Under the pieces are notes generated by a model. It saw nothing but the letters and a program-made list of their open reading frames with translations. It had not been told where the DNA came from and made no database searches. A stretch of 28,515 nucleotides of DNA from Prevotella sp. UBA1104 (GTDB lineage Bacteria; Bacteroidota; Bacteroidia; Bacteroidales; Bacteroidaceae), in assembly GCA_002314055.1 (NCBI GenBank), contig DCBP01000033.1, forward strand, positions 1-28,515, written 5' to 3'. The translations under genes were made by a program, and so were the position numbers. Below, one piece after another: positions 1-8,302 of the stretch. Positions within the stretch are counted from its first letter, which is position 1. The number at the start of each line of letters is the position of its first letter.

Positions 1-11
1 TATGCATTTAA

Positions 12-275
12 CGGAAGAATCTAAAAAAAGGTAAGGTTATTGTTTATCCCCATTTGGCAAAGGTTTCTTTCTTTGTATTCCTAAGTCATGTATTTGTATT
101 GCAATATGTCAACTTAGTAAAGGACAGGCTTGTCGTTTCCGACAACTACATTGTTCTTACTCTGGTATACCTCGCCGTACCGATGATAACAGTAGTCATA
201 TGCCTGTTCATATATAGACTCCTTGACTTGTATATGTCAAGAATCCTTGCATTCTTAACAGGAAGCAGGAGATAA
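12..275 (+). pseudogene. C-terminal fragment of an acyltransferase-3 family membrane protein
   Basis: The frame is open from 12 to the TAA at 273-275. It reads as the end of a polytopic membrane protein: SFFVFLSHVFVLQYV near the start resembles the SF-fxxxH helix near the C-terminus of acyltransferase-3 (OafA/WecH-like) O-acyltransferases. A second hydrophobic helix (VLTLVYLAVPMITVVICLFI) and a short basic tail follow. All three plus frames have a stop within the first 35 bases (TAA at 9-11 in this frame). The rest of the roughly 330-residue family is therefore either frameshifted, lost, or joined through a mutation near the A-run at 23-29. The only early starts are rare ones (TTG at 54). I read it as a broken or truncated gene. 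The short similarity makes the family call moderate. Confidence 0.45.
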
Positions 276-407
276 TGCTACAAAATATAGAAAACGGTTT
301 TGTTGTGAAGGATGATATTGAAACAGGATACGGGAACATCATTCCACTATGGATGTTCGGAATGCTATACTAATTGTATTATATGTTCCATAAGCTCATC
401 AAGAAAC

Positions 408-674
408 CTAAAAACGGTTCTTCACAATCAGTATCGATATGAATATTATTGCCAATATGCAAACAACGTAAAAAATTACTGCGGCAATACGTACATTTCC
501 GCAAGATTTGCCATTGGCTATATATCTCCTGAACGACAGCGAGGTAACAGCAAACAACATTGCCAAACCGAAAAGAGCTAAAAAACAGCTTATTGTGTTG
601 TTGTGTCTTAGAGCAGAAGCTACGACAAGCAAAAGTGCTCCCACTTTTAAAATTACATTTTCGATTCTTTTCAT
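408..674 (-). CDS. Small hypothetical membrane protein (88 aa)
   Basis: This 88-residue protein lies 54 bp downstream of rmuC on the same strand. It is strongly hydrophobic, with likely helices at about residues 8-22, 28-47 and 62-84, separated by short basic loops (LSFRRYIANGK) and ending KNRF. The ATG at 674 is preceded on the minus strand by an AG-rich stretch (AGAAAGAAG) that could help ribosome binding. I do not recognise a family. The hydrophobic pattern, sensible start and same-strand position behind rmuC favour a real gene, probably co-transcribed with rmuC. The overlapping plus-strand open frames look like shadows. Confidence 0.55.
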   Translation of the reverse strand: MKRIENVILKVGALLLVVASALRHNNTISCFLALFGLAMLFAVTSLSFRRYIANGKSCGNVRIAAVIFYVVCILAIIFISILIVKNRF

Positions 675-728
675 CTTCTTTCTATTATTTCAATTTGTTG
701 CCTATTGTTTTATGCCAATGCGTCATAT

Positions 729-2054
729 TCAGTCTTTCAGCGACTTGATACTCTTCTTTGGCGTAACACCGAGTTCCTTCAGTCCTTCCACGCGCCTCAT
801 CACGTTGCCGGAACCTTCATAGAGCTGGTTTCGTGCCTTACCGAAGGCTGTGCCAAGACGATTGATGAGGTCGCCGACACCATTGAAAGTCTCCTCGAAG
901 CCAGCCACCTTGTCATAGAGATCGGCAGCAGTCTTAACTATCTTTTCCACATTCTTGTTCTGGCGGTCATACTGCCACAGGTTATAAGCCAGCTGCAGAG
1001 CCATCAGCAAGTTGCTCGGCGATATTATAATTATCTTTTTCCGATAGGCATAACGGCTAAGATCGGGCTGCTGCCGCATAGCTGAGATATAGCTTGTTTC
1101 GTTTGGAATGAACATGAGTACGAAGCCGATGGCATCGTCGACAAGAGTGCTGTAGTCTTTTGCCGCCAGTTCATCGATATGCTTCCTCACGCTTATGGCA
1201 TGAGCCTTCAGCAGTCGGTCTCGCTCCGCCTCATCGTCGGTAGCCACGGCATCGGCATACGCCGTGAGCGACACTTTGGAGTCGATTACCACCGACCGCC
1301 CTTCGGGGAAACGCACGATGACATCGGGACGGAAGTTCTTACCGTCTTCGTCTTTCGTATTCTCCTGAATAAAGAACTCCTCGTCCTTTCGCAGTCCGCT
1401 GTTCTCAAGAATCGTCTCCAGCACCATCTCTCCCCAGTCGCCCTGCATCTTGCTGTCGCCCTTCAAAGCCCTGGTAAGGTTGGCGGCATCCGACCCAATA
1501 CGCATAGTCTGTTCCTTCAGATTGGCCACCGCCTGTTGCTGTTCCTGCTGAAAGAGTTTCATCGTAGCCTCGAATGAATTCTGCAACTCTTTCTTGTTAA
1601 CTTCGTTCTGCGTCTTGCTCTCGTCAACCGACTTTTTGAACTCGGCAAACTGTTCCTTGATAGGTTTCAGCAGCTCGTCCATCTGCGAACGGTTGCTCTC
1701 CTGCAGGTCTCGCTGCTTAGCAGCCAGCTGTTCGGCGGCATTCTTCTGCATCTCCTGTCGCAGAGCCTCCAGCTTCTGTTCCCACTGGCGGTCGCTCTCC
1801 CGTCGCAAGCGCTCCGAGTTGTTCCGCTCGTCGGCAAGAGCCTCGCGAGCCTCCTCTTTAGCCTTGGCGAGCATTGCTTCAGCCTCAGCTTTATACTGTT
1901 GCAACCGTTTCTCCATATCCTCCTTCAATCGCAAGTTTTCTTTTGCGAGCATAGAAGATTTTGCTGTCTCGGCAGATATTTTGCTCTTGTTTACGAGTAT
2001 TCCTATTATGACACCGATGCCGATGCCTATGATTATTGCTATAATGTATTCCAT
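729..2054 (-). CDS. rmuC: DNA recombination protein RmuC
   Basis: RmuC-family protein of 441 residues, typical length. E. coli rmuC limits recombination at inverted repeats and has a predicted nuclease-like fold. Residues 2-21 form an N-terminal membrane anchor. About 30-200 is a long Glu/Lys/Gln/Ala-rich coiled coil. The conserved RmuC domain follows from about 200 to 430. Visible family motifs are GDWGE (205-209), RPDVIVRFP (242-250) and VIDSKVSL (256-263); the acidic residues and the D-x-K there match a PD-(D/E)XK-type active site. No truncation is seen. It diverges from the adhesin gene at 2260 and has its own TAATTTTG promoter at 2076-2106. The 88-aa membrane protein follows it on the same strand. 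Confidence 0.93.
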   Translation of the reverse strand: MEYIIAIIIGIGIGVIIGILVNKSKISAETAKSSMLAKENLRLKEDMEKRLQQYKAEAEAMLAKAKEEAREALADERNNSERLRRESDRQWEQKLEALRQEMQKNAAEQLAAKQRDLQESNRSQMDELLKPIKEQFAEFKKSVDESKTQNEVNKKELQNSFEATMKLFQQEQQQAVANLKEQTMRIGSDAANLTRALKGDSKMQGDWGEMVLETILENSGLRKDEEFFIQENTKDEDGKNFRPDVIVRFPEGRSVVIDSKVSLTAYADAVATDDEAERDRLLKAHAISVRKHIDELAAKDYSTLVDDAIGFVLMFIPNETSYISAMRQQPDLSRYAYRKKIIIISPSNLLMALQLAYNLWQYDRQNKNVEKIVKTAADLYDKVAGFEETFNGVGDLINRLGTAFGKARNQLYEGSGNVMRRVEGLKELGVTPKKSIKSLKD

Positions 2055-2075
2055 ATATATTAACTATTTGTCATG

Positions 2076-2106
2076 CAAAATTAGATAAAATACTCGGACT
2101 ATCAAC
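2076..2106 (-). promoter_or_regulatory. Promoter of rmuC (Bacteroidetes type)
   Basis: On the minus strand TAATTTTG (2076-2083) fits the Bacteroidetes -7 box TAnnTTTG. A GTTG at 2103-2106 lies exactly 19 bp upstream, where the TTG-containing -33 box is expected. The rmuC ATG follows about 20 bp downstream, giving a very short leader. Confidence 0.6.
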
Positions 2107-2227
2107 CTCGCGAACAAAAAAAATATCTGATATTAACCCTTCAAAAGTATAATCAATAACAAATTACAAGTCTGGTTAAATTTCAATAAATGGCAATAGT
2201 AACATACACTATTAACAAATAAAGCAC

Positions 2228-2236
2228 TAACTTTGC
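2228..2236 (+). promoter_or_regulatory. -7 promoter box of the T9SS adhesin gene
   Basis: TAACTTTGC fits the Bacteroidetes -7 consensus TAnnTTTG and sits 23 bp before the ATG at 2260. No good -33 TTTG is seen at the expected 19-bp spacing, which would suit a promoter that needs an activator. Confidence 0.5.
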
Positions 2237-2259
2237 AATTTAAAAAACAAAAAGATTGT

Positions 2260-4638
2260 ATGAACAGATTATTTATTACATTAGCGTCGCTTGCCATAAC
2301 ATTGTCGGCAAGCGCACAGCAAGTCTATTCCACTGACTTCGCCACGGAAAACGAATTCAGTAAATGGACCGTTATTGATGCGAACAAAGACGGCATAACA
2401 TGGAAATTCGATGCCGAAGGCTCACAGTCGCATGTTTATTACGCCTATTCGCCATCGGAAGATGCCGACGACTGGTTTATATCTCCGGAGATTACTCCTA
2501 CGACAACCGGAAAGGTTATGGTGCGCTACACAACCTACGGAACCTCATACGGTGAGAAAATCGAGGCGTATACCGGAACGGAACCTACCGTGGCTGGAAT
2601 GACTAAGCTGCAGAAGAAGAACGATGCTGTAAAGGCAGAACGAACGACGGACTATTTTTTCTATGATGCCACAGCCGGTGTTCCATTCCGCGTGGGTTTC
2701 CATACCACAAGTCCTAAGGACCATTGGAAATTCTACATGTGCGCTTTCGAGGTTAAACAGGTAAACAAGGTGGTAGACATGCAGGTGGCTAACGTTGTCA
2801 GTCCTGTAAGCGGCGAGAATTTATCTAACGCCGAGACTGTTAAGGTGAAAGTTGTCAACAACGGTACTGATGCCTCTGATGCCTTTGAGGTGGCTTATCA
2901 GATTGACGGAGGAGAAGCAGTAAAGGAGAAAGTTGATAAATCGCTCGCTGCCGGCGAATCAATGGAATATACCTTCAATAAAAAGGCTGACCTCTCTATT
3001 CCACGCCATAAATACACGATAAAGGCGTACACCATAGAACCGAACGACATCAACACCGACAACGACACCATTGCTGTCAGCGTGCGCCACAACGCTCCGA
3101 TGACCCCGCCTGGCAAATGGGGATTCGAACCGGGCAGCGACCAGGATGACTTCAAGTTCTATAACCTCAATAATGATGACGGCGACTGGGAAGTATACCA
3201 GTCTAACTACATGAACATGGCAAACACCGGCTACGGATGCCTTGCATACAACTACAACAAGGATAACAACGCAGACGACTGGGCTATGCTCGACCCTATC
3301 AACGTGGAGGCAGGCAACTACGTGCTGCGCTACTGGTATTCAGGTTCTGACGGACACACGGAAAAGCTCGGAGTGTACTGGGGCAACGGCAATACGCCTG
3401 ACGACATGAAGAACAAGGTGGACGATATCGAAATAAAGCAGGGCAAATACCAGGAGGCTTTCAATATTATCACTTTCGACAAGCCTCAGACTATATACTT
3501 AGGCTTCTATGCACACAGCGACAAGGACGAAAACTGGCTAACGGTTGACGACGTACAGTTCTATAAGGCAGAAAGCGATGCCGTAGACCTGAGCGTTACC
3601 GACATTGCAAAGCCTTACGATTTCGTGCGCACTCCTAACGACAAGGACTTGGTATTCACCGTACAGAACATTGGAATCATCGATACCGACGGCAACATGA
3701 TTGTGGAGATTGACGGCAAGAAGAAGAGCGAAGACGGTATCAGTCTGAATGCACAGGAGATAAAGACATTTACAATGGAGGGCGTGCTGGGCGGACTTTC
3801 TGCCGGCAAGCACACTGTGAAGGTTACCGTGGAAAGTGCCGACGACAAGACTACCGACAACAACTCTATGGAGAAGGAGATTACGGTGCTTGGCAAACCT
3901 TCAGTATTATATGACTTCGAGAGTGGAAAGATTCCTTCCGACCTTACATTCTATGTAGGCGACAATGGAACTGTAAACCCTGACGCCGGAGAGGAATTCA
4001 ACAAGGAAGGATGGGGAATATTCAACATCGAGAAAAACTACATGCTCGGTGAGCACGTGCTTGCCGGCACAAGTTGGATTGACAATGTGTCTGCACCTGA
4101 CCGCTGGATTATCCTGCCGCAGATTCATGTGGCAAGCGAAGATGCCGTACTGGCATGGGACGCAATGTCGTTCAACCAACTTTTGCTTGAGGACTACAAC
4201 GTGAAAATTTCCGACGGTTCGGGTAATCCTGCCGACTACTGGTACACTACCGACATGAAGGTGCAGGGTGAAACCGTTACGCCAAAGACACGCGGACTTA
4301 GCCTTTCAAAATATGCCGGCAAGGATATATACATTGCATTCAACCTTGTAACAAAAAAGGGTGAAGCACTTTGTCTTGACAACATCGGCGTATACGGCGA
4401 CGAGACAACAGGCATAACAACCGTCGGCAATGATTCTCATGGTATATTCTCATTGGACGGCAACAACTTTCTGGCTGCCGGAGCAAAGAATATAACAATC
4501 GTCGACATGAGCGGACGCAACGTTGCCGAAACAAATTCCGATGCGGCAAGTCTGTCAGCTGTGCAGCCGGGCGTTTATGTTGCCACGGCTAAATATGCCG
4601 ACGGCACAAGCAAGACCTTCAAGTTTGTGAAGAAATAA
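2260..4638 (+). CDS. Secreted cleaved-adhesin/choice-of-anchor J protein with T9SS sorting domain
   Basis: I place the start at 2260 because it opens a clean signal peptide (residues 1-20, cut near SASAQ-Q); an upstream in-frame TTG would put it 9 codons earlier. The mature protein appears modular: a cleaved-adhesin/choice-of-anchor J-like domain (about 22-166, with DADDWFISPEI), a CARDB-like Ig fold (about 172-277, ending TDNDTIAVSV), a second adhesin-like domain (about 286-437, NADDWAMLDPI), a second CARDB-like domain (about 442-543, TTDNNSMEKEITV) and a third adhesin-like domain (about 548-714, APDRWIILPQI ... CLDNIGVYG). Residues about 722-792 match the type A T9SS C-terminal sorting domain (ITIVDMSGRNV, GVYVATAKY, final TFKFVKK). 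It is thus predicted to cross the outer membrane by the Por system and sit on the surface or be released. No protease or glycosidase catalytic domain is seen. Ligand unknown. Confidence 0.85.
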   Translation: MNRLFITLASLAITLSASAQQVYSTDFATENEFSKWTVIDANKDGITWKFDAEGSQSHVYYAYSPSEDADDWFISPEITPTTTGKVMVRYTTYGTSYGEKIEAYTGTEPTVAGMTKLQKKNDAVKAERTTDYFFYDATAGVPFRVGFHTTSPKDHWKFYMCAFEVKQVNKVVDMQVANVVSPVSGENLSNAETVKVKVVNNGTDASDAFEVAYQIDGGEAVKEKVDKSLAAGESMEYTFNKKADLSIPRHKYTIKAYTIEPNDINTDNDTIAVSVRHNAPMTPPGKWGFEPGSDQDDFKFYNLNNDDGDWEVYQSNYMNMANTGYGCLAYNYNKDNNADDWAMLDPINVEAGNYVLRYWYSGSDGHTEKLGVYWGNGNTPDDMKNKVDDIEIKQGKYQEAFNIITFDKPQTIYLGFYAHSDKDENWLTVDDVQFYKAESDAVDLSVTDIAKPYDFVRTPNDKDLVFTVQNIGIIDTDGNMIVEIDGKKKSEDGISLNAQEIKTFTMEGVLGGLSAGKHTVKVTVESADDKTTDNNSMEKEITVLGKPSVLYDFESGKIPSDLTFYVGDNGTVNPDAGEEFNKEGWGIFNIEKNYMLGEHVLAGTSWIDNVSAPDRWIILPQIHVASEDAVLAWDAMSFNQLLLEDYNVKISDGSGNPADYWYTTDMKVQGETVTPKTRGLSLSKYAGKDIYIAFNLVTKKGEALCLDNIGVYGDETTGITTVGNDSHGIFSLDGNNFLAAGAKNITIVDMSGRNVAETNSDAASLSAVQPGVYVATAKYADGTSKTFKFVKK

Positions 4639-4678
4639 ATAAGCAAACCATCAGGTCGTATACAGTATAAAAACAATT

Positions 4679-5785
4679 TTATCCGAGTTCTTCCTTTCTC
4701 CACCTCATCGGCGACACACCCTCGTGGAGGGAGAAGACCTTGGAGAAATAAGAAGCAGAAGAGAACCCTACCGAGAAAGCTATGTTTTCAAGCTTGCGGT
4801 CGGGGTTTTCTTTCATCATACGCTTAGCCTCGTCGATGCGCATTTCTGAAATCCAGGAGCTGAAACTCATTCCGTATTTCTCGTTGATATGATAAGAGAG
4901 GTAGTTCTTGTTCGTTCCGAGCACCTGAGCAAGATCCTCAAGGGTGAACTGTTCCGAGAGATAGCGTTTCTTCTCCGTCCAAGCCAGAATCTTCTTTTCT
5001 ATCGTTTCACGCTCTACCCCAGAATTCTTCTCGCCCGCAATATCCTCGTCAGAAGCACATTCCGGTTCAGCCTTTACAAGTATGCCGTATTTCGAACTGT
5101 AGTTTACGAAGCTGACTGCGATATATACGTTCAACGAAATGACATAAAACTGGTATATCCAATTGAAATATACATTGCCAAACATTGTTGCAATGGCAAG
5201 ACACCACGAGATTATACACATCACCACACTGACCATTATCCACCGGGCGAAGCGGTGCATATCGTCTGTGAAGTAATTTTCGAGCTGTTGTCTGTATCTG
5301 CGGTATTCTCTAAAGAAGGAATAGACGAATTTGACGATATAGGCTATCAACAGACATAATGCCACCAAGGTAAGAATATTACGCCACTCACGCAATGGTT
5401 CGAGCAGGGCGGAAAACGCTGTCAGCGAGGTAAACAGCCACACGGATATGGCAATGACAAAGCGTTTAGAAGTTAAGTAAGTTTTGTTTAGCAATATACA
5501 GTATGAATTGCACAGCAGCATGTAGAGAAGATAAAACAGGGAAATGTCTACCGCCGCTATACTGTAGTTGAACTCGTCCCATCTTCCATTGGTAAGTATG
5601 CACCAAAGGAACAGGTTCAGCGCCATCGTGGCAAAGGAGCATGTTAGTAGACGCTTCGCTTTGCGATATGGTTTGTATTCATCCGTAGAGGGAGCCTTTA
5701 TCAGTGCTAACAGTATGGTTATGGTGAGATACGCCACTCCTGCGCAACGTATCAATTCCGCAAAATAGTATTCAAATGGATTCAT
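4679..5785 (-). CDS. Membrane-anchored AraC-family transcriptional regulator
   Basis: A 368-residue protein. Its N-terminal half is predicted to have about seven transmembrane helices (around residues 8-29, 46-65, 76-98, 108-128, 136-158, 182-202 and 207-228). After an acidic linker (about 238-260) comes an AraC-type double helix-turn-helix domain (about 262-365), with FTLEDLAQVLGTNKNYLSYHI as first helix-turn-helix and the signature IAFSVGFSSASYFSKVF at 335-351. This design is common in Bacteroidetes: the membrane half probably senses a signal, and the DNA-binding part stays at the membrane or oligomerises there. The gene converges on the T9SS adhesin with a 40-bp gap, making that gene a candidate target by position only. 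The signal is unknown. Confidence 0.9.
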   Translation of the reverse strand: MNPFEYYFAELIRCAGVAYLTITILLALIKAPSTDEYKPYRKAKRLLTCSFATMALNLFLWCILTNGRWDEFNYSIAAVDISLFYLLYMLLCNSYCILLNKTYLTSKRFVIAISVWLFTSLTAFSALLEPLREWRNILTLVALCLLIAYIVKFVYSFFREYRRYRQQLENYFTDDMHRFARWIMVSVVMCIISWCLAIATMFGNVYFNWIYQFYVISLNVYIAVSFVNYSSKYGILVKAEPECASDEDIAGEKNSGVERETIEKKILAWTEKKRYLSEQFTLEDLAQVLGTNKNYLSYHINEKYGMSFSSWISEMRIDEAKRMMKENPDRKLENIAFSVGFSSASYFSKVFSLHEGVSPMRWRKEELG

Positions 5786-5839
5786 GGCATACTTAGGTTT
5801 TTATAATTTGATGTTTTTGCTTAATTAAACTTTCTGTTG

Positions 5840-5847
5840 CAAAAGTA
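5840..5847 (-). promoter_or_regulatory. -7 promoter box of the AraC regulator gene
   Basis: Minus-strand TACTTTTG followed by CA fits TAnnTTTG. It lies about 55 bp upstream of the regulator's ATG. The -33 region is weak (GCGTTTA rather than a well-placed TTTG). Confidence 0.5.
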
Positions 5848-5956
5848 GCAATAATTCTTTAATAAACGCACACTTTGCAATATCATATTACGATTTTACA
5901 AAAAGTTTTTTAGTCTTCTTTTTACGATTGTTAAAGAATATTGCATACTTATAGTC

Positions 5957-5965
5957 TAAATTTGC
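5957..5965 (+). promoter_or_regulatory. -7 promoter box before a possible small gene
   Basis: TAAATTTGC is a perfect -7 box in the 362-bp gap between the AraC gene and the glycosyltransferase cluster. It points rightwards, 53 bp before the ATG of the 22-codon frame at 6019. The -33 position is not convincing: the nearest TTG upstream gives a 26-bp spacer. Confidence 0.45.
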
Positions 5966-6018
5966 AACCGTAAAAACCAAGCAACACAAAATTTGAGATA
6001 TATTTTCACAAGCAACTT

Positions 6019-6087
6019 ATGAAACGGGGAAGGCTAATGAAGTCTTCCCCTAATCAAGGAAAAAAGAAGAAACTCTCTGCCGCCTGA
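6019..6087 (+). CDS. Possible 22-residue, strongly basic small protein
   Basis: ATG at 6019-6021, TGA at 6085-6087. The 22-residue product begins MKRGRLMKSS and ends GKKKKLSAA, with eight Lys/Arg and no acidic residue. A -7 promoter box lies 53 bp upstream on the same strand, and the glycosyltransferase promoter starts 22 bp after the stop, so the unit would be independent. I do not recognise the protein. The composition suggests RNA or ribosome contact, but that is inference. The same DNA contains a 7-bp GC-rich hairpin, so a small RNA or an attenuating leader is an equally open reading. Confidence 0.35.
   Translation: MKRGRLMKSSPNQGKKKKLSAA
6026..6050. other. Perfect GC-rich inverted repeat
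   Basis: GGGGAAG (6026-6032) pairs with CTTCCCC (6044-6050) across an 11-nt loop. No T-run follows, so it is not a typical intrinsic terminator. It lies inside the possible 22-codon gene. Confidence 0.5.
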
Positions 6088-6109
6088 AGCATTTTTACCT
6101 TTATATATA

Positions 6110-6140
6110 TTTGGTTATAAGGGAAAATTAAGTAAATTTG
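6110..6140 (+). promoter_or_regulatory. Promoter of the glycosyltransferase cluster (full consensus)
   Basis: TTTG (6110-6113), a 19-bp spacer and TAAATTTG (6133-6140) fit the Bacteroidetes -33/-7 consensus exactly. The ATG at 6148 begins only 8 nt after the -7 box, so transcription should start at or just before the start codon. The mRNA would be leaderless or nearly so. Confidence 0.75.
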
Positions 6141-6147
6141 CACACAT

Positions 6148-7203
6148 ATGAGGATATATTTCTACCACACCGAAGATATACAGTATATTTACAGCGAATG
6201 GGAAAAGGGAAACTTTCCCGGACACTTTCTGTATGGCGCCACGCATCTCGCCGACCACGGCATTGAGATGGTGATGCACCGCCACCGCGATTTTTCAAGC
6301 CGCATAAGGACGGCTCTGTATGTCCTTTCTGAGATAATGAAAAACTACAGACAGATTGACGCCGTTTATGCCACACATTATAAATATCTGGAACTCGTGA
6401 TATTCTTGCGAGCCCTTGGACTGTTCCGCAAACCTGTAGTGATATGGCACCACCAGCCGATTATTACTCCTAAGAAGAAATGGCGCGAATGGCTCGGCAG
6501 ACTCTTCTACCGCGGCATAGACGATATGTTCTTCTTCTCTGAGAAACTCTACAACGACTCGCTGAAGACGAAAAAAGCGAGGAGGGAGAGAATGCACGTT
6601 GGGCACTGGGGAGCCGATCTCGATTTCTACGACAGGATAATGCGCGATACTGACAATGCCTGCCACCATGGATTTATCTCCACCGGCAGGGAAAGGCGCG
6701 ACATGAAAACCCTTGTGGCGGCTTTTAACCAGACTGATGCTCCGCTCGACATTTATCTGAACAAGAGCAACTGCGGCATAGATTACGAAAAGATGTTCGG
6801 CGAGATGACGGTGAACAACAACGTGAGGGTTCACTTCATGTCGGGATACCAACAGGCAAACCTCAGTCGCACGGTGTTCAACTCGGCTTGTGTCGTGATT
6901 TGCTGTCTGGAAACAAAATACACCGTGGGACTGACTACTGTGGTGGAGGCCCTTGCCCTCGGACTGCCTACTATATGCAGCCGCAACCCGCAGATTCCGG
7001 TGGATTTCGATAAGGAAGGTTGCGGAATATCCGTGGAATACTACGACACGGAGGGATGGGTGAAAGCTATACGCTACATCCAGGAGCATCCCGAAGAGGC
7101 TGCCGAGATGGGCAGAAAGGCACGTCGACTTGCCGAAACGCTCTTCAACGACAGGCGTTGCGCCAGTGAAGTAGCTGATGTTCTACTGAAACATAAGAAA
7201 TGA
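6148..7203 (+). CDS. Glycosyltransferase, GT4-like (GT-B fold)
   Basis: A 351-residue protein with the build of a GT-B glycosyltransferase, which transfers a sugar from a nucleotide donor onto a growing glycan. The N-terminal half holds the acceptor-side fold (YFYHTEDIQYIY, then VVIWHHQPII at about residues 96-105). The C-terminal half carries the donor-side signature: TVGLTTVVEALALGLPTICS at about 254-273 is the E-x7-E-type motif. The later EHPEEAAEMGRKAR stretch is common near the end of GT4 enzymes. No signal peptide, so cytoplasmic or membrane-peripheral. It is first of three genes and overlaps the next by 4 bp (ATGA), which implies translational coupling. Sugar and linkage cannot be told; surface polysaccharide synthesis is inferred from context. 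Confidence 0.8.
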   Translation: MRIYFYHTEDIQYIYSEWEKGNFPGHFLYGATHLADHGIEMVMHRHRDFSSRIRTALYVLSEIMKNYRQIDAVYATHYKYLELVIFLRALGLFRKPVVIWHHQPIITPKKKWREWLGRLFYRGIDDMFFFSEKLYNDSLKTKKARRERMHVGHWGADLDFYDRIMRDTDNACHHGFISTGRERRDMKTLVAAFNQTDAPLDIYLNKSNCGIDYEKMFGEMTVNNNVRVHFMSGYQQANLSRTVFNSACVVICCLETKYTVGLTTVVEALALGLPTICSRNPQIPVDFDKEGCGISVEYYDTEGWVKAIRYIQEHPEEAAEMGRKARRLAETLFNDRRCASEVADVLLKHKK

Positions 7204-8300
7204 AGAAACGCGTTTTCCATATTATATCACGCTTCGACCTCGGAGGGGCTGAGCGCGTGGCTGCAAGCATAGCAGAATCCGGCAACAGGGATTTTGAATA
7301 CCATATCGTGGAAGTGCTCCGCGGCAGCACTCCGTTTACAGAAGGATTTATCGGGGAGCTACAGGCTGCCGGAGTAAGGTGTCACCGCTCATGGATGCCG
7401 AATTTCCATTTCCACTTCATGGCGGAAAGGATTGCAGCCATACTCTTTCCGTTACGTTTCCTCATGATTTGGCTTAGGTTTAAGCCCGATATCATTCATG
7501 CCCACACGGAAACTCCCGACATGTGTCTGTGGGCTTTCTTCCGGGTATTTCCATGGCTGCAAAAGCGTTGCAGGATTGTACGGACTATACACAACACCTG
7601 TCTGTGGACGGGATTGAAGCGCTTTGGAAGGAAGGTGGAGAAGTTTTACCAACGGAACAATGCCAATATCGCAATATCGAAGTCGGTACTGGAATGTTAC
7701 AACAGGGAATACGGCTCCGTTCCACCTATTATATACAACGGCGTGCCTGAGGTAGAACAGGAGAAGTACGACTCGCTTGTCAACGGGAAGGTGAACATTC
7801 TTTTTGCCGGACGCTTTGAGGAGCAAAAGGGTATTTCCCACCTTGTATATATAATAAAGGCGCTTCGGGATATGCCGCAGTATCATTTCCATGTAGTGGG
7901 CAGTGGCAAACTGAAACAGACGGTAATGGATGAACTCGGAACTCTCGACAATGTGTCTATTGTGGAACCTATTTTCGGTATTTCAAGGTTTCTCGCCTCG
8001 TTCAGCTATATGCTTATGCCATCGGAGTTTGAGGGGCTGCCGCTTATGGCTGTCGAGGCATCTATGGCGGGACTGCCGGTGATTTGCAGCGACTGCCCGG
8101 GACTCTGCGAGACGGTGCCCTCCGACTGGCTGCTGACGGCTCACGACAATTCGCACGATGAATATATGAATATCTTCCGCAACATTTTACCCAATACCGA
8201 CAGAGGCAGACTCCGGGATATTGCCCGCAACTTCGTAAAGGAACGCTTCTCTATAGAGAATATGCGTAAAGGATATGAACAATTTTATGACGAGAACTGA
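7200..8300 (+). CDS. Glycosyltransferase family 4 protein
   Basis: A 366-residue GT-B glycosyltransferase. The N-terminus IISRFDLGGAERVAASIA is the classical GT4 opening. PDIIHAHTETPDM and IVRTIHNTCLW follow in the N-terminal domain. The donor domain has VNILFAGRFEEQKGISHLV (about 197-215) and MPSEFEGLPLMAVEASMAG (about 278-296), containing the E-x7-E motif and followed by LPVICSDCPG. Length is normal and nothing appears missing. Its ATG overlaps the stop of the upstream transferase, and the next gene starts 2 bp after its stop, so the three are surely one operon. It likely adds one sugar of a surface glycan; specificity is not readable. Confidence 0.9.
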   Translation: MKKRVFHIISRFDLGGAERVAASIAESGNRDFEYHIVEVLRGSTPFTEGFIGELQAAGVRCHRSWMPNFHFHFMAERIAAILFPLRFLMIWLRFKPDIIHAHTETPDMCLWAFFRVFPWLQKRCRIVRTIHNTCLWTGLKRFGRKVEKFYQRNNANIAISKSVLECYNREYGSVPPIIYNGVPEVEQEKYDSLVNGKVNILFAGRFEEQKGISHLVYIIKALRDMPQYHFHVVGSGKLKQTVMDELGTLDNVSIVEPIFGISRFLASFSYMLMPSEFEGLPLMAVEASMAGLPVICSDCPGLCETVPSDWLLTAHDNSHDEYMNIFRNILPNTDRGRLRDIARNFVKERFSIENMRKGYEQFYDEN

Positions 8301-8302
8301 CA

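Noticed and set aside
275..373. 32-codon frame overlapping the stop of the acyltransferase tail
   Set aside because: Possible translational coupling, but the product is short, matches nothing I know and lies in decayed sequence; not listed as a gene.
1179..2088. Plus-strand open frames opposite rmuC (1179-1577, 1594-2088)
   Set aside because: Ser/Leu/Cys-rich low-complexity readings that mirror the coiled-coil codons of rmuC.
6295..7089. 264-codon minus-strand frame opposite the first glycosyltransferase
   Set aside because: His/Val-rich shadow; the plus-strand gene has the promoter, operon overlap and GT motifs.
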